Shown here: one piece after another, positions 44,498 through 52,294 of the stretch | How positions within the stretch are numbered: the stretch's first letter is position 1 | Layout of the letters: each line of letters begins with the position of its first letter | NCBI GenBank assembly: GCA_944392595.1 | Contig: CALXXD010000002.1 | Span: forward strand, 1-64,000 | Direction of reading: 5' to 3' | Source: an uncultured Alphaproteobacteria bacterium | Lineage (GTDB): Bacteria; Pseudomonadota; Alphaproteobacteria; Rs-D84 | DNA: 64,000 nucleotides | Notes under the pieces: generated by a model | The model's database searches: none | Told to the model about the DNA's origin: nothing | Seen by the model: the letters and a program-made list of their open reading frames with translations, nothing else | Translations under genes and position numbers: made by a program

Positions 44498-44830
44498 ATG
44501 AGTGATATTACAATTAACAAAAATACAGCCACAACCCCAGGCGCGCCACGCTTGGTGTTAAAAGCGAATGATAAAATATATCTGGCGACCGCTGTAAAAT
44601 CTGTTGATAAATTGACGTTTGTTTATACGTTGGCATGCCTGCGTCGTGGCACACAGTATGAAATAAACCCAACAACAGAAATCGCAACATTTGACAACGC
44701 GCATGACGCGGCAATATATCATAAAACAGTCAATCAAATTATGACTTATCAACAAAAAAACATTGGCCCGCAGAAAATACGCGAAATGCTGGCAGATGAT
44801 ATAGTCGTATTCATGCAACAAACGCGATAA
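44498..44830 (+). CDS. Hypothetical protein after tgt
   Basis: A 110-residue soluble protein that I do not recognise. It starts 1 nt after tgt, so it is the last gene of the era-queA-M16-tgt operon. The sequence has a beta-rich first half (RLVLKANDKIYLATAV, LTFVYTLACLRRG) and a helical second half (MTYQQKNIGPQKIREMLADDIVVF). No signal or TM segment is present. Confidence 0.65.
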   Translation: MSDITINKNTATTPGAPRLVLKANDKIYLATAVKSVDKLTFVYTLACLRRGTQYEINPTTEIATFDNAHDAAIYHKTVNQIMTYQQKNIGPQKIREMLADDIVVFMQQTR

Positions 44831-44891
44831 AAATGTTGAAATAAATTGACAAAGTTTATTAAACTGTGTTTGTCAGTAAAGGAGTTTTATC

Positions 44892-45923
44892 ATGCCCAGA
44901 AAGAAGAAAGAAGTCGAAGTAATCGAACAAAACGGCGCAAAAACGGTAAAGAAAAAGAAATCTTTTGTAACACGTGTGAAAATTATATTCGCGGTTATAT
45001 CAGTTATCTGGATTGCGCTGGTCATTGCGGCACCACTGTATGTAAAGAACACTTATTCACAACCGATAAAGAAATCAATTGTTGTATCAATGTTCTTTGA
45101 TTTACAGCGTAACATTGTTGAACAGTACGAAAAATTACTGGACGGGGTAAAGGACGCAATTAATCTGGAAAAGCCTGTCGCGTTTGCTGTGGATAAAGTT
45201 CGTATGGTGGGCGATGCGGTTGATGTCGTAACCGATACAACCGATAAAGCCAAAGATGTCACCGCCAAGGCCAGCGAAACAACTGATAAAGTAACCGATA
45301 CCACTGAAAAGGTTGGCAAACTGTCCGGATTGGCAAAAATGTTCGGAATTAATACCAGCGGTGTCGATAAAGCACTGGACGAGGTTAATAAGGGCGTTGA
45401 AAACGTAAATGCCGGTATTGATAAAGCCAACGAAACAATCGCACGCGTTGATGATACGGCTGCGCTGGTGAATGAAAAACTGGACGAAATCGAAACAGAA
45501 TTGACAGGTGTTTTACAGGTTCAAATCGATGATATGATTGACGATGTCATAAAAACACAACTGAATAAGAATACAGGCGGTTTGGGCACAACATTGCTGA
45601 CCAATTATGGCATTGAACATGTGTATCCGTGGCGTCCATCGTCTTGGCCGGTGGCGACCCAGATATATGATGATTTGGCCGCATCAGATGTCCAGGTTAT
45701 AACGGTAATCACCGATACAGTTGATGATTATTTCAACTATGTCGCGTGGGGATTGGTAATTGCGGTTTGGGTATTGGGATTGTGGATATGGCACGCCATG
45801 TTCAAGAAAACCAAGGCCGTCATTGCACCGTTCATCGTATGTCCGCGCTGTGGCCATACATTTGCGGACAAGCGCACAGCATACGGATTTTTACAGGTAT
45901 TCCAACCGTGGAAATGGCTGTAA
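44892..45923 (+). CDS. Two-TM coiled-coil protein with C-terminal Cys pair
   Basis: A 343-residue membrane protein of unknown function. The basic N terminus (MPRKKKEVEV) precedes a TM helix at about 29-50. A long extracytoplasmic segment follows, with 7/11-residue repeats rich in T, D and K (VTDTTDKAKDVTAKASETTD, then TTEKVGK) that resembles LEA or methyl-accepting coiled coils. A second TM (about 280-300) and a short tail with VCPRCGHTF, half of a zinc ribbon, complete it. TTGACA lies 40 nt upstream within an inverted repeat (TGACAAA...TTTGTCA). Confidence 0.65.
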   Translation: MPRKKKEVEVIEQNGAKTVKKKKSFVTRVKIIFAVISVIWIALVIAAPLYVKNTYSQPIKKSIVVSMFFDLQRNIVEQYEKLLDGVKDAINLEKPVAFAVDKVRMVGDAVDVVTDTTDKAKDVTAKASETTDKVTDTTEKVGKLSGLAKMFGINTSGVDKALDEVNKGVENVNAGIDKANETIARVDDTAALVNEKLDEIETELTGVLQVQIDDMIDDVIKTQLNKNTGGLGTTLLTNYGIEHVYPWRPSSWPVATQIYDDLAASDVQVITVITDTVDDYFNYVAWGLVIAVWVLGLWIWHAMFKKTKAVIAPFIVCPRCGHTFADKRTAYGFLQVFQPWKWL

Positions 45924-46183
45924 ATATGGTGGAAAAGCGCGAGATTTTTGGTAATGATTTCGGCAGCCCAGTCAAAGTAAAATTGACTGGGGGCCGATGG
46001 TTTTTTATTGCGCTGGGGACAATAATGGCAATGTTTGCGGCATACGGTGTGGTGGGTGCATTAAATGACGCAAATGAATTAAAACGCGCTGAATTGGATA
46101 TTCTGCGTCAAAGATTGGATGTGGCCAAACACCAATATACATTGGATTCACTGAAATATTTCGGTAATCAAAAAATCAGATAA
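45914..46183 (+). CDS. Small single-TM hypothetical protein
   Basis: An 89-residue protein whose start overlaps the previous gene by 10 nt (ATG 45914; ATG 45926 also possible). It has a basic N-terminal region, one TM helix (FFIALGTIMAMFAAYGVVGA, about 29-48) and a helical, charged C terminus (LKRAELDILRQRLDVAKHQY) that may form a coiled coil. The overlap suggests that it works with the preceding membrane protein. Confidence 0.6.
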   Translation: MAVNMVEKREIFGNDFGSPVKVKLTGGRWFFIALGTIMAMFAAYGVVGALNDANELKRAELDILRQRLDVAKHQYTLDSLKYFGNQKIR

Positions 46184-46232
46184 AAAATTGCTTGCAAAGA
46201 TAAAAAAGATATGTCAGAATGTCCCACACAGT

Positions 46233-46309
46233 GCGAGCGTAGCTCAGTTGGCTAGAGCGCAACCTTGCCAAGGTTGAGGTCGAGGGTTCGAGCCCCTTTG
46301 CTCGCACCA
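46233..46309 (+). tRNA. tRNA-Gly (anticodon GCC)
   Basis: Acceptor GCGAGCG pairs with TGCTCGC (one G-U pair). The D arm contains AGCTCAGTTGGCTAGAGC, the anticodon stem CAACC/GGTTG encloses TTGCCAA, the T arm is GGGTTCGAGCCCC, and CCA is encoded at 46307-46309. Copies of its 3' end recur twice downstream. Confidence 0.96.
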
Positions 46310-46321
46310 AAGTTTGATAAA

Positions 46322-46347
46322 AATCCACCGAATGGTGGATTTTTTTG
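46322..46347 (+). terminator. Terminator after tRNA-Gly (T1)
   Basis: AATCCACC and GGTGGATT pair around GAAT, followed by a T run. The same hairpin recurs at 46566-46590. Confidence 0.9.
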
Positions 46348-46360
46348 TTGCGGAATTCAA

Positions 46361-46440
46361 AGCAAAGGGGCGAGAACCCGCAGGGTTGCGAGGCGAGCCG
46401 TGCGTCAGCGCGGCGAAGTACTTTGCTCGCACCAAAGTTT
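46361..46440 (+). repeat. tRNA-Gly-linked repeat unit 1
   Basis: An ~80-bp unit starting GCAAAGGGGCGAG and ending CTTTGCTCGCACCAAAGTTT, which copies the last 14 nt of tRNA-Gly with CCA and the bases after it. Inside are AACCCGCAGGGTT and GCCGTGCG...CGCGGC hairpins, and the ends GCAAAG/CTTTGC can pair, giving a tRNA-like fold. A terminator (ACCGCC/GGGCGGT) follows at 46446-46468. Confidence 0.8.
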
Positions 46441-46479
46441 CACAAACCGCCATGGGCGGTTTTTTTTATTTATATTCGT

Positions 46480-46558
46480 GCAAAGGGGCGAGAACCCGCA
46501 GGGTTGCGAGGCGAGCCGTGCGTCAGCGCGGCGAAGTACTTTGCTCGCACCAAAGTTT
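46480..46558 (+). repeat. tRNA-Gly-linked repeat unit 2
   Basis: Almost exact copy of unit 1, again ending in the tRNA-Gly 3' end with CCA and AAAGTTT. It is followed by the same terminator sequence as the tRNA itself (46566-46590). Confidence 0.8.
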
Positions 46559-46591
46559 GATAAAAATCCACCGAATGGTGGATTTTTTTTG

Positions 46592-46830
46592 TCATTCCTG
46601 TGTCCGAGGACTACGCAAATACGAATGTATTTATGGGGTGGTCTAATGCCCACCGCACAAGAGTGAAAAGAATCAAATAATTCGTCGCATCGGTCGTATG
46701 AATGCCCACCGCCCCCGGGCCCCGCGCAAACATAGTTTGCGTGGGTGGAATCCGGGCGGGGGGGGGTCGCGCCCCGCGCGACGGGGGGTGGGGCTTGTCA
46801 CCCGAAGCCTTGGCGAAGGGTGACACGAGT
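46592..46830. repeat. Degenerate R3 and R2 mosaic
   Basis: Begins with a decayed R3 (GTCATTCCTGTGTCCGAGG, AAATACGAATGTATTT). Then follow the AATGCCCACCGCCC module, CGCAAACATAGTTTGCG, GTCGCGCCCCGCGCGAC and CACCCGAAGCCTTGGCGAAGGGTG. Confidence 0.6.
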
Positions 46831-46837
46831 AACTCCC

Positions 46838-46975
46838 TTGTCATTGCGAAGGAGTACGATCAACGTTGAAAACGTTGTCGTACGACTGTGGCAATCCAGT
46901 TATAATATGTCTGCGGGCATCCGCCCGCAGTGCTTTTTATTTACTGGATCGCCACGCTCCGCTCGCGATGACAAA
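46838..46975 (+). repeat. R1 palindromic repeat, copy 6
   Basis: Same element and orientation. The inner hairpin keeps its stem but has a changed loop (GCGGGCATCCGCCCGC), which suggests selection on the structure. Confidence 0.85.
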
Positions 46976-46984
46976 GGGGAGTAA

Positions 46985-47058
46985 GCACACAATTCCGCGC
47001 TCTCTTATCACCCGTAGTCTCGGCGAAGGGTGACACGAGTAACTAGTAACGAGTAACT
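46985..47058. repeat. Short R2 fragment upstream of lemA
   Basis: CACCCGTAGTCTCGGCGAAGGGTG element followed by ACGAGTAACTAGTAACGAGTAAC tags, ending a few bases before the lemA promoter. Confidence 0.5.
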
Positions 47059-47060
47059 GT

Positions 47061-47089
47061 TTGCTTTTATCCAAAGGTTGGTATAGAAT
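47061..47089 (+). promoter_or_regulatory. Sigma70 promoter of lemA
   Basis: TTGCTT (47061-47066), 17-nt spacer, TAGAAT (47084-47089), about 30 nt upstream of the lemA start and its AGGGAG ribosome-binding site. Confidence 0.65.
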
Positions 47090-47118
47090 AACATCAAATA
47101 TAACCAAGGGAGTTTTCT

Positions 47119-47658
47119 ATGTGGATTGCGATTGCTGTTGTTGCTGTTGTTTTATTGTATTTTGTTATGGTATATAACGGACTGATTGCGCGCCAGAACC
47201 AGGTACGCGAGGCTTGGGCCACAATCGATACGCAATTAAAGCGTCGTTATGATTTAATTCCGAATTTGATTGAAACGGTGCGTGGCGCGGCCAAACACGA
47301 ACGCGAAACGCTGGAATCTGTAACCCGTGCGCGTGATGCGGCCATGGCGGCGAATGGTGCAAATCGCGCAGATGCAGAAAACAAATTGACTGAAACGTTA
47401 AAAAATCTGTTTGCGATTTCTGAAAATTATCCGAATTTGCGCGCGAACGAAAACTTTTTGGAATTACAGCGCGAATTGACTGATACCGAAACAAAAATCC
47501 AGGCGGCACGTCAATTTTATAATAATGTGGTTATGGGGCTGAATACTCAAATCGAACAATTCCCATCGAACATTGTTGCGCGTATGTTTAATATCACCAC
47601 TGAAAAGATGTTCGAAATGGATGAATCCGAAAAGAAAGCGCCACGGGTGAAATTTTAA
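47119..47658 (+). CDS. lemA: LemA family protein
   Basis: A 179-residue membrane-anchored helical protein of the LemA family, of uncertain function; the N terminus is thought to face outward and the coiled body inward. It has one TM (about 2-18) and the conserved YNGLIARQNQVREAWATID. RRYDLIPNLIETVRG, ENYPNLRANENFLELQREL and AARQFYNNVVMGLNTQIEQFP follow. It shares a TAATG junction with the next gene. The usual partner TPM/YgcG gene is not present here. Confidence 0.93.
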   Translation: MWIAIAVVAVVLLYFVMVYNGLIARQNQVREAWATIDTQLKRRYDLIPNLIETVRGAAKHERETLESVTRARDAAMAANGANRADAENKLTETLKNLFAISENYPNLRANENFLELQRELTDTETKIQAARQFYNNVVMGLNTQIEQFPSNIVARMFNITTEKMFEMDESEKKAPRVKF

Positions 47659-48512
47659 TGCAAAAATTCACACTGCACACGCATACAATTGGATTTGATG
47701 GGAAAAATACAGCCCTGGAAATGATTGCGTCCGCTCGTCGCGCTGGCTTTGATACATTGGGGGTGTCAAATCATTTTATCGTTCATCCCAAAATAAAAAA
47801 ATCCCATATGTATCCGTATGCCGTGCGTGGCGGATATTCCGCGATTTATTCAGATTCTTTTGACGAAGTAATGGATAAATTTCGCGCGCATTATACAGAA
47901 TTGCGACAATTACAGTCTGAATCAGACGTTCGTATTTTATACGGGGCCGAGGTTGATTTTTTCCCCACGCGCGCGTGGCGCGATGGATTTTTGCGTGCGA
48001 TGGATGAACTGCAACCCGATTATATCATTGGTTCCGGGCATTTTGTTTATTACGATGACAATTTATGCAATGTGCATGATATTGCGAACGCAGGCGCAGA
48101 TGCGCGTGATGAAATTTTGAATATTTATTGGGATAACATTGTCACTGCGGCGACCAGTGGGCTGTTTAATTTTATGGCGCATATCGATTTACCCAAAAAG
48201 GTCGGCATTGGTCGCACAGACAAATGGTGTGCCGCGGAAAATCGCGCCCTGGATGCCATCGCAGATTCCGGCACGGCAATGGAAATAAACACTGGATTGT
48301 ACAGGCCGGAAATATACGAACCGTATCCATCCGCCCGAATTTTGCGCGCGGCGGCGGCAAGAAATATCCCTGTATTGCTGTCGGATGATGCGCATGCGGC
48401 AAATCAAATTGGGCGGCATTTTGACATCGCGCGTCAATTTGCACACGATTGTGGCGTTAATAATTTTATAACATTACAGAATTTACTTGATTTTCCGCGA
48501 AAAAGCCGTTAA
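47658..48512 (+). CDS. PHP-domain phosphoesterase (histidinol-phosphatase-like)
   Basis: A 284-residue PHP-fold metal-dependent phosphatase of the HisK type. Metal-ligand motifs are LHTHTIGFDG at the start, GVSNHFIVHP, LYGAEVDFFP, GSGHFVYY, AHIDLPKK and LLSDDAHAA near the end. No other histidine biosynthesis genes are near, so the substrate is uncertain; a general phosphoesterase role is possible. It starts at the lemA stop (TAATG), and its 3' end contains the promoter of rpsD. Confidence 0.85.
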   Translation: MQKFTLHTHTIGFDGKNTALEMIASARRAGFDTLGVSNHFIVHPKIKKSHMYPYAVRGGYSAIYSDSFDEVMDKFRAHYTELRQLQSESDVRILYGAEVDFFPTRAWRDGFLRAMDELQPDYIIGSGHFVYYDDNLCNVHDIANAGADARDEILNIYWDNIVTAATSGLFNFMAHIDLPKKVGIGRTDKWCAAENRALDAIADSGTAMEINTGLYRPEIYEPYPSARILRAAAARNIPVLLSDDAHAANQIGRHFDIARQFAHDCGVNNFITLQNLLDFPRKSR

Positions 48513-48515
48513 AAT
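48487..48515 (+). promoter_or_regulatory. Promoter of rpsD inside the PHP gene end
   Basis: TTGATT (48487-48492), 17-nt spacer, TAAAAT (48510-48515). It implies a ~105-nt leader before rpsD. S4 represses its own operon through leader RNA in some bacteria, but no known S4 leader motif was recognised here. Confidence 0.6.
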
Positions 48516-48628
48516 GACCCCCGCTGGATAACCAGAACTGAATAAGCAATATGTATTTTGGTCATATTGACGATAAGGATTCTGTGAAGTGTCCGGCACC
48601 GAAAAACCAAAAAATAAAAGGATAAATT

Positions 48629-49261
48629 ATGGCAAGAGCAGGCGCAAAGCGCAGCACCAGAAAATTAAAAATCGGCCGCAGTTTGGGCGTGAATTTGTGG
48701 GGCCAGGCAAAATCCCCATTCAATAAACGTAAATATAAACCCGGCCAGCATGGTCCAACATCCCGCGGTGGAAACTCGTCTGATTACGCAAAGCAGATGC
48801 GCGCGAAACAGACTTTAAAGGGATACTATGGCAACATTGGCGAAAAGAAATTCCGTTCATATTATTTGGAAGCAAACAATATGCGTGGTGACACCCCGGA
48901 TAATTTGATTGGTTTGCTGGAACGCCGTTTGGATGCGGTTGTATATCGTGCTAAATTGGCACCGACCGTCTTTTCAGCCCGTCAATTGGTCAGCCACGGT
49001 CACATCTATGTCAATGGCAAACGCGTTAAAATTGCGTCTTACCAGGTAAAACCAGGCGATGTTATCACAGTCAGCGAAAAAGCAAAACAAATGCCGCTGG
49101 TTGTATTGGCTTTGGAATCCGCAGAACGTCAATGGCCGGATTATATCAACGTGGATAGTGCAAACTTTACCGCGACATTTACACGTGTTCCGATGTTTGC
49201 AGACGTCCCGTACCCTGTCCAGATGTTCCCGGAACTGGTCGTCGAATTTTATTCTCGTTAA
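48629..49261 (+). CDS. rpsD: 30S ribosomal protein S4
   Basis: Primary 16S rRNA-binding protein of the 30S body. The 210-residue product has the [20 protein letters not shown] terminus and [16 protein letters not shown]. An S4 RNA-binding domain ([37 protein letters not shown]) and the [18 protein letters not shown]-like C terminus follow ([19 protein letters not shown]). N-terminal zinc-finger cysteines are absent, as in the zinc-free S4 form. It stands alone, not in a ribosomal operon, as in many alphaproteobacteria. Confidence 0.96.
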   Translation: MARAGAKRSTRKLKIGRSLGVNLWGQAKSPFNKRKYKPGQHGPTSRGGNSSDYAKQMRAKQTLKGYYGNIGEKKFRSYYLEANNMRGDTPDNLIGLLERRLDAVVYRAKLAPTVFSARQLVSHGHIYVNGKRVKIASYQVKPGDVITVSEKAKQMPLVVLALESAERQWPDYINVDSANFTATFTRVPMFADVPYPVQMFPELVVEFYSR

Positions 49262-49279
49262 TAATAAACGCGAAAAATT

Positions 49280-49309
49280 CAATCCCACCGATTCCGGTGG
49301 GATTTCTTT
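49280..49309 (+). terminator. Intrinsic terminator after rpsD
   Basis: AATCCCACCG and CGGTGGGATT pair around ATTC, followed by TTTCTTTTT. Confidence 0.9.
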
Positions 49310-49362
49310 TTACTGGTAAAGATTTTGCAAACGTTTTATTATACAGGCAAAGGATTTTTATA

Positions 49363-50418
49363 ATGACACAATCAAACGATATTATTCTGACTGGAATACG
49401 CCCGACGGGCCCATTGCATATCGGGCATATGGTCGGTGCATTGATACCGAATATTGAAATTCAAAATGCGGGCGGATATAAAAAAATGTACGCTATGATT
49501 GCGGATGCCCAGGGATTGACCGACAATTTTGACAATCCTGAACGCGTGCGTGAAAATGTTATGGAAGTCGCACTGGATATGCTGGCAACGGGGTACAATC
49601 CGGAAAAAACAACGATATTTATTCAATCCGAAATATCGGAACTGACCGAATTGACGTTTTACTATATGAATCTGGTGACGATTGCACGCCTGCAGCGTAA
49701 CCCGACGGTAAAAACGGAAATCGCGCAAAAGGAAAAGTTTAATGGTGGTGTACCAGTTGGCTTTTTTACTTATCCGATATCCCAGGCGGCGGACATAACC
49801 GCGTTTGGTGCGAATATTGTGCCCGTTGGTGATGACCAGTTGCCTATGTTGGAACAGGCGGCAGAAATTGTGCATAAGTTTAACAGTATATATGGCGACA
49901 CGTTGATTATGCCGCGCGCAGTTGTGCCGAAAACAAAATCAGCGGCGCGTCTGCCTGGTATTGACGGTAATGCGAAAATGAGCAAATCGTTAAACAATGG
50001 CATTTATCTGAAAGATTCCGCCGATGAAATCGCGGCCAAGGTAAAATCTATGTACACCGACCCAAATCATATCCGTGTTGAAGACCCGGGTAATACGACG
50101 GAAAATCCGGTGTTTATATATTTGTCGGTTTTTGCGCGTCCTGAACACTTTGCGGCGTTTTTGCCAGAGTATAAAGATTATAATGAATTGGCGGCGCACT
50201 ATGAACGCGGCGGTTTGGGCGATGTAAAGGTTAAAAAGTTCCTGAACGCCGTAATGCAGGAAATGTTGCGCCCGATACGGGAACGACGCGAAGCGTTGGC
50301 GCGTGATCCAGCGGCGGTTATGGAAATACTGCGTCGTGGCACAATAGATGCGCGTGCGGCGGCGGCGGATACTTTGGCGCGGGTAAAGCGTGCAATGAAA
50401 TTGAACTATTTTGATTAA
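49363..50418 (+). CDS. trpS: Tryptophanyl-tRNA synthetase
   Basis: Class Ic synthetase for tRNA-Trp. The 351-residue protein has GIRPTGPLHIGHMVGA with the HIGH signature, FIQSEISELTELTFYY, VPVGDDQLPMLEQAAEI and MSKSLNNGIYL, the KMSKS loop (AKMSKS). The ATG at 49363 has AAAGGA about 8 nt upstream; the longer frame upstream is not conserved. It is followed closely by a SIMPL-domain gene. Confidence 0.94.
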   Translation: MTQSNDIILTGIRPTGPLHIGHMVGALIPNIEIQNAGGYKKMYAMIADAQGLTDNFDNPERVRENVMEVALDMLATGYNPEKTTIFIQSEISELTELTFYYMNLVTIARLQRNPTVKTEIAQKEKFNGGVPVGFFTYPISQAADITAFGANIVPVGDDQLPMLEQAAEIVHKFNSIYGDTLIMPRAVVPKTKSAARLPGIDGNAKMSKSLNNGIYLKDSADEIAAKVKSMYTDPNHIRVEDPGNTTENPVFIYLSVFARPEHFAAFLPEYKDYNELAAHYERGGLGDVKVKKFLNAVMQEMLRPIRERREALARDPAAVMEILRRGTIDARAAAADTLARVKRAMKLNYFD

Positions 50419-50447
50419 AACAAAAGCCAAGGAAAGGAGAAAGAGAA

Positions 50448-51191
50448 ATGAAAAACGCATTAATTTGGACGGGCAGTGTAATTGGTGTTGGCGCGGTGTT
50501 GGCATTATTATTTGGGTGGTTGGATAAACCGGAAACGCCACGTGTAATATCGGTCAATGGCGAATGTTTAACGTCTGCGCCAAAGGACAGAACCGCAATC
50601 ACATTGCGCGTGACGACTTTGGATAAATCGGCGGCGACGTCTATGAAAATGGCAACTGCCAAGATTAACGAAATTACAGATTATCTGAAAACCCAAGATG
50701 TCCAAATGCAGACCACAGAATTTAATTCGTATGAACGGTCTGAATGGAATCGCGAATTGGAAAAATCGGTTGTATTGGGCACAGAAACGACAATTGCAAT
50801 CGAAGTTTCCGCCGACAATATCGAAACGATTGAAAAAATCTTGACTCAATTCGCCGGCCAAGAAGACGTTTATTCGGAAAATCTGCGCATGTACACCAGT
50901 GCCGAAACAATGAAACCGATATTGGAAGATTGCCTGGGGGCGGCTGTTGAAAACGCGCGCGAACGTGCGAATACACTGGCGGCGGGCGACGGGCGCAGTG
51001 CGGGCAAAATGTTAAGTGTATCGTACAGTTTGGGCGGTTCATCATCGGTGCAACCACGCGCGTCTAATTTCTTGACCGCGTCCGCAAAAATGGCAGTCGC
51101 CGATGCCGAGGCTTTTTCCGCCGCCGGCAGCATAGTTGCCAAAGATACCGAGGTTTCCGTCACTGTATCTGCAACATTTGAAATAAAATAA
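50448..51191 (+). CDS. SIMPL-domain (DUF541) protein
   Basis: A 247-residue exported or membrane-anchored protein with an N-terminal hydrophobic helix (about 4-22). A SIMPL/DUF541 domain follows, with RVISVNGECLTSAPKDRTAITLRV-like strands, ATAKINEITDYLKTQDVQ and a C-terminal TEVSVTVSATFEIK. Bacterial SIMPL proteins such as BP26 form periplasmic channel-like oligomers; the role here is not visible. A strong AAAGGAGAAAG site precedes the start. xerC begins 4 nt after its stop. Confidence 0.83.
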   Translation: MKNALIWTGSVIGVGAVLALLFGWLDKPETPRVISVNGECLTSAPKDRTAITLRVTTLDKSAATSMKMATAKINEITDYLKTQDVQMQTTEFNSYERSEWNRELEKSVVLGTETTIAIEVSADNIETIEKILTQFAGQEDVYSENLRMYTSAETMKPILEDCLGAAVENARERANTLAAGDGRSAGKMLSVSYSLGGSSSVQPRASNFLTASAKMAVADAEAFSAAGSIVAKDTEVSVTVSATFEIK

Positions 51192-51195
51192 TAAA

Positions 51196-52110
51196 ATGAA
51201 TGATTATGTCGCCGGGTTTGTGGAATATTTAACGCAGACAAAAAATTATTCTGCGAACACGGCGACCGCGTATGAAACGGACGTGCGCGATTTTATCAAA
51301 TTTTACGATAACTATATCGGCGCAACTGCAACGATTGCGGATTTTGCGCGTGCAGATGCAATTTGTTTTCGCGCATGGATGGCGGATCGTGGGCGGCGCG
51401 AATTGTCGCATAAATCGACTGCGCGTGCGTTATCGTCATTGCGCGGATTTTATAAATTTTTGGCAAAAAAACATGGTATAGAAAACAGCGCAATCGGATT
51501 AATATCTTCGCCAAAAATTCCGCGCAAATTATCCAAGGCCATAAACGTCACCGATGTTGAACACATGCATGACGCCATTCATGAAATCGACGATGCAGAA
51601 CCATGGATTGCGGCACGCGATTGGGCACTGGTGATGTTGATGTTTGGTTGCGGCCTGCGCATATCCGAGGCTTTAAGTTTAACCAATGCGGATGTTACGG
51701 GGCGACCTGATGCGCTGCGCATATTGGGCAAGGGCGACAAAGAACGCATTGTGCCTGTGTTGCCTGCGGTTTGGGATGCGGTTGAAAAATATATAAAACT
51801 GCGCCCGTTTGGCGCGGCCGCGAATGATACATTATTCCGCAGTGTGCGCGGATTGCCTATGTCATCGCGTATGGCGGAAAAAGTTGTTGAAAAATTGCGT
51901 CATTATTTACAGTTGCCTGACTATGTAACGCCACACGCACTGCGCCATACATTCGCGACGGCAATGTTGGCGGGCGGGGCGGATTTGCGCAGTTTGCAGG
52001 AATTATTGGGGCATTCATCATTATCCACCACTCAATTATATACCAAAGTAAATATGGCGGAAATTATGGATGTGTATGAACACGCACATCCACTGGCGGA
52101 CAAAGAATAA
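51196..52110 (+). CDS. xerC: Tyrosine recombinase (XerC/XerD)
   Basis: Site-specific recombinase for chromosome dimer resolution at dif. The 304-residue protein has a SAM-like N-terminal core-binding domain. The catalytic domain carries R in GCGLRISEALSL, K in GKGDKERIVP, HALRHTFAT, LGHSSLSTTQLYTKV with the His and nucleophile Tyr. It resembles alphaproteobacterial XerC more than phage integrases, given its position in a housekeeping operon and lack of a DNA-arm domain. It is a second possible recombinase for the invertible sites, but those sites do not look like dif. Confidence 0.88.
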   Translation: MNDYVAGFVEYLTQTKNYSANTATAYETDVRDFIKFYDNYIGATATIADFARADAICFRAWMADRGRRELSHKSTARALSSLRGFYKFLAKKHGIENSAIGLISSPKIPRKLSKAINVTDVEHMHDAIHEIDDAEPWIAARDWALVMLMFGCGLRISEALSLTNADVTGRPDALRILGKGDKERIVPVLPAVWDAVEKYIKLRPFGAAANDTLFRSVRGLPMSSRMAEKVVEKLRHYLQLPDYVTPHALRHTFATAMLAGGADLRSLQELLGHSSLSTTQLYTKVNMAEIMDVYEHAHPLADKE

Positions 52111-52134
52111 AACGCGCTTACATTTCGTCACACC

Positions 52135-52290
52135 GTTTAATCCAAGTATGGGGAACGTTACCCGCAATGGGAACTTAGCAATGCCCACCGCCCCCGGGCC
52201 CCGCGCAAACATAGTTTGCGTGGGTGGAATCCGGGCGGGGGGTGTCGCGCACCGCGCGACGGGGGGGGTGGTACGAGTAACTAAACCCGT
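52135..52290. repeat. R2 palindromic mosaic
   Basis: Contains the AATGCCCACCGCCC module, CGCAAACATAGTTTGCG, GTCGCGCACCGCGCGAC and an ACGAGTAAC tag. It lies between xerC and the end of the 1972-residue gene. Confidence 0.6.
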
Positions 52291-52294
52291 TTTT

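Noticed and set aside
45746-45913. N-terminal extension of the 89-residue TM protein
   Set aside because: It lies wholly inside the preceding gene in another frame, and a start at its end gives normal overlap and topology.
46314-46666. Open frames over the tRNA-Gly-linked repeats
   Set aside because: They read through tRNA 3'-end copies and terminators and show the same peptide twice, as expected from a DNA repeat.
51196-52110. XerC as the enzyme for the invertible sites
   Set aside because: It looks like the housekeeping dif recombinase, and the sites have palindromic 12-bp arms with short cores that fit serine recombinases better. Not excluded.
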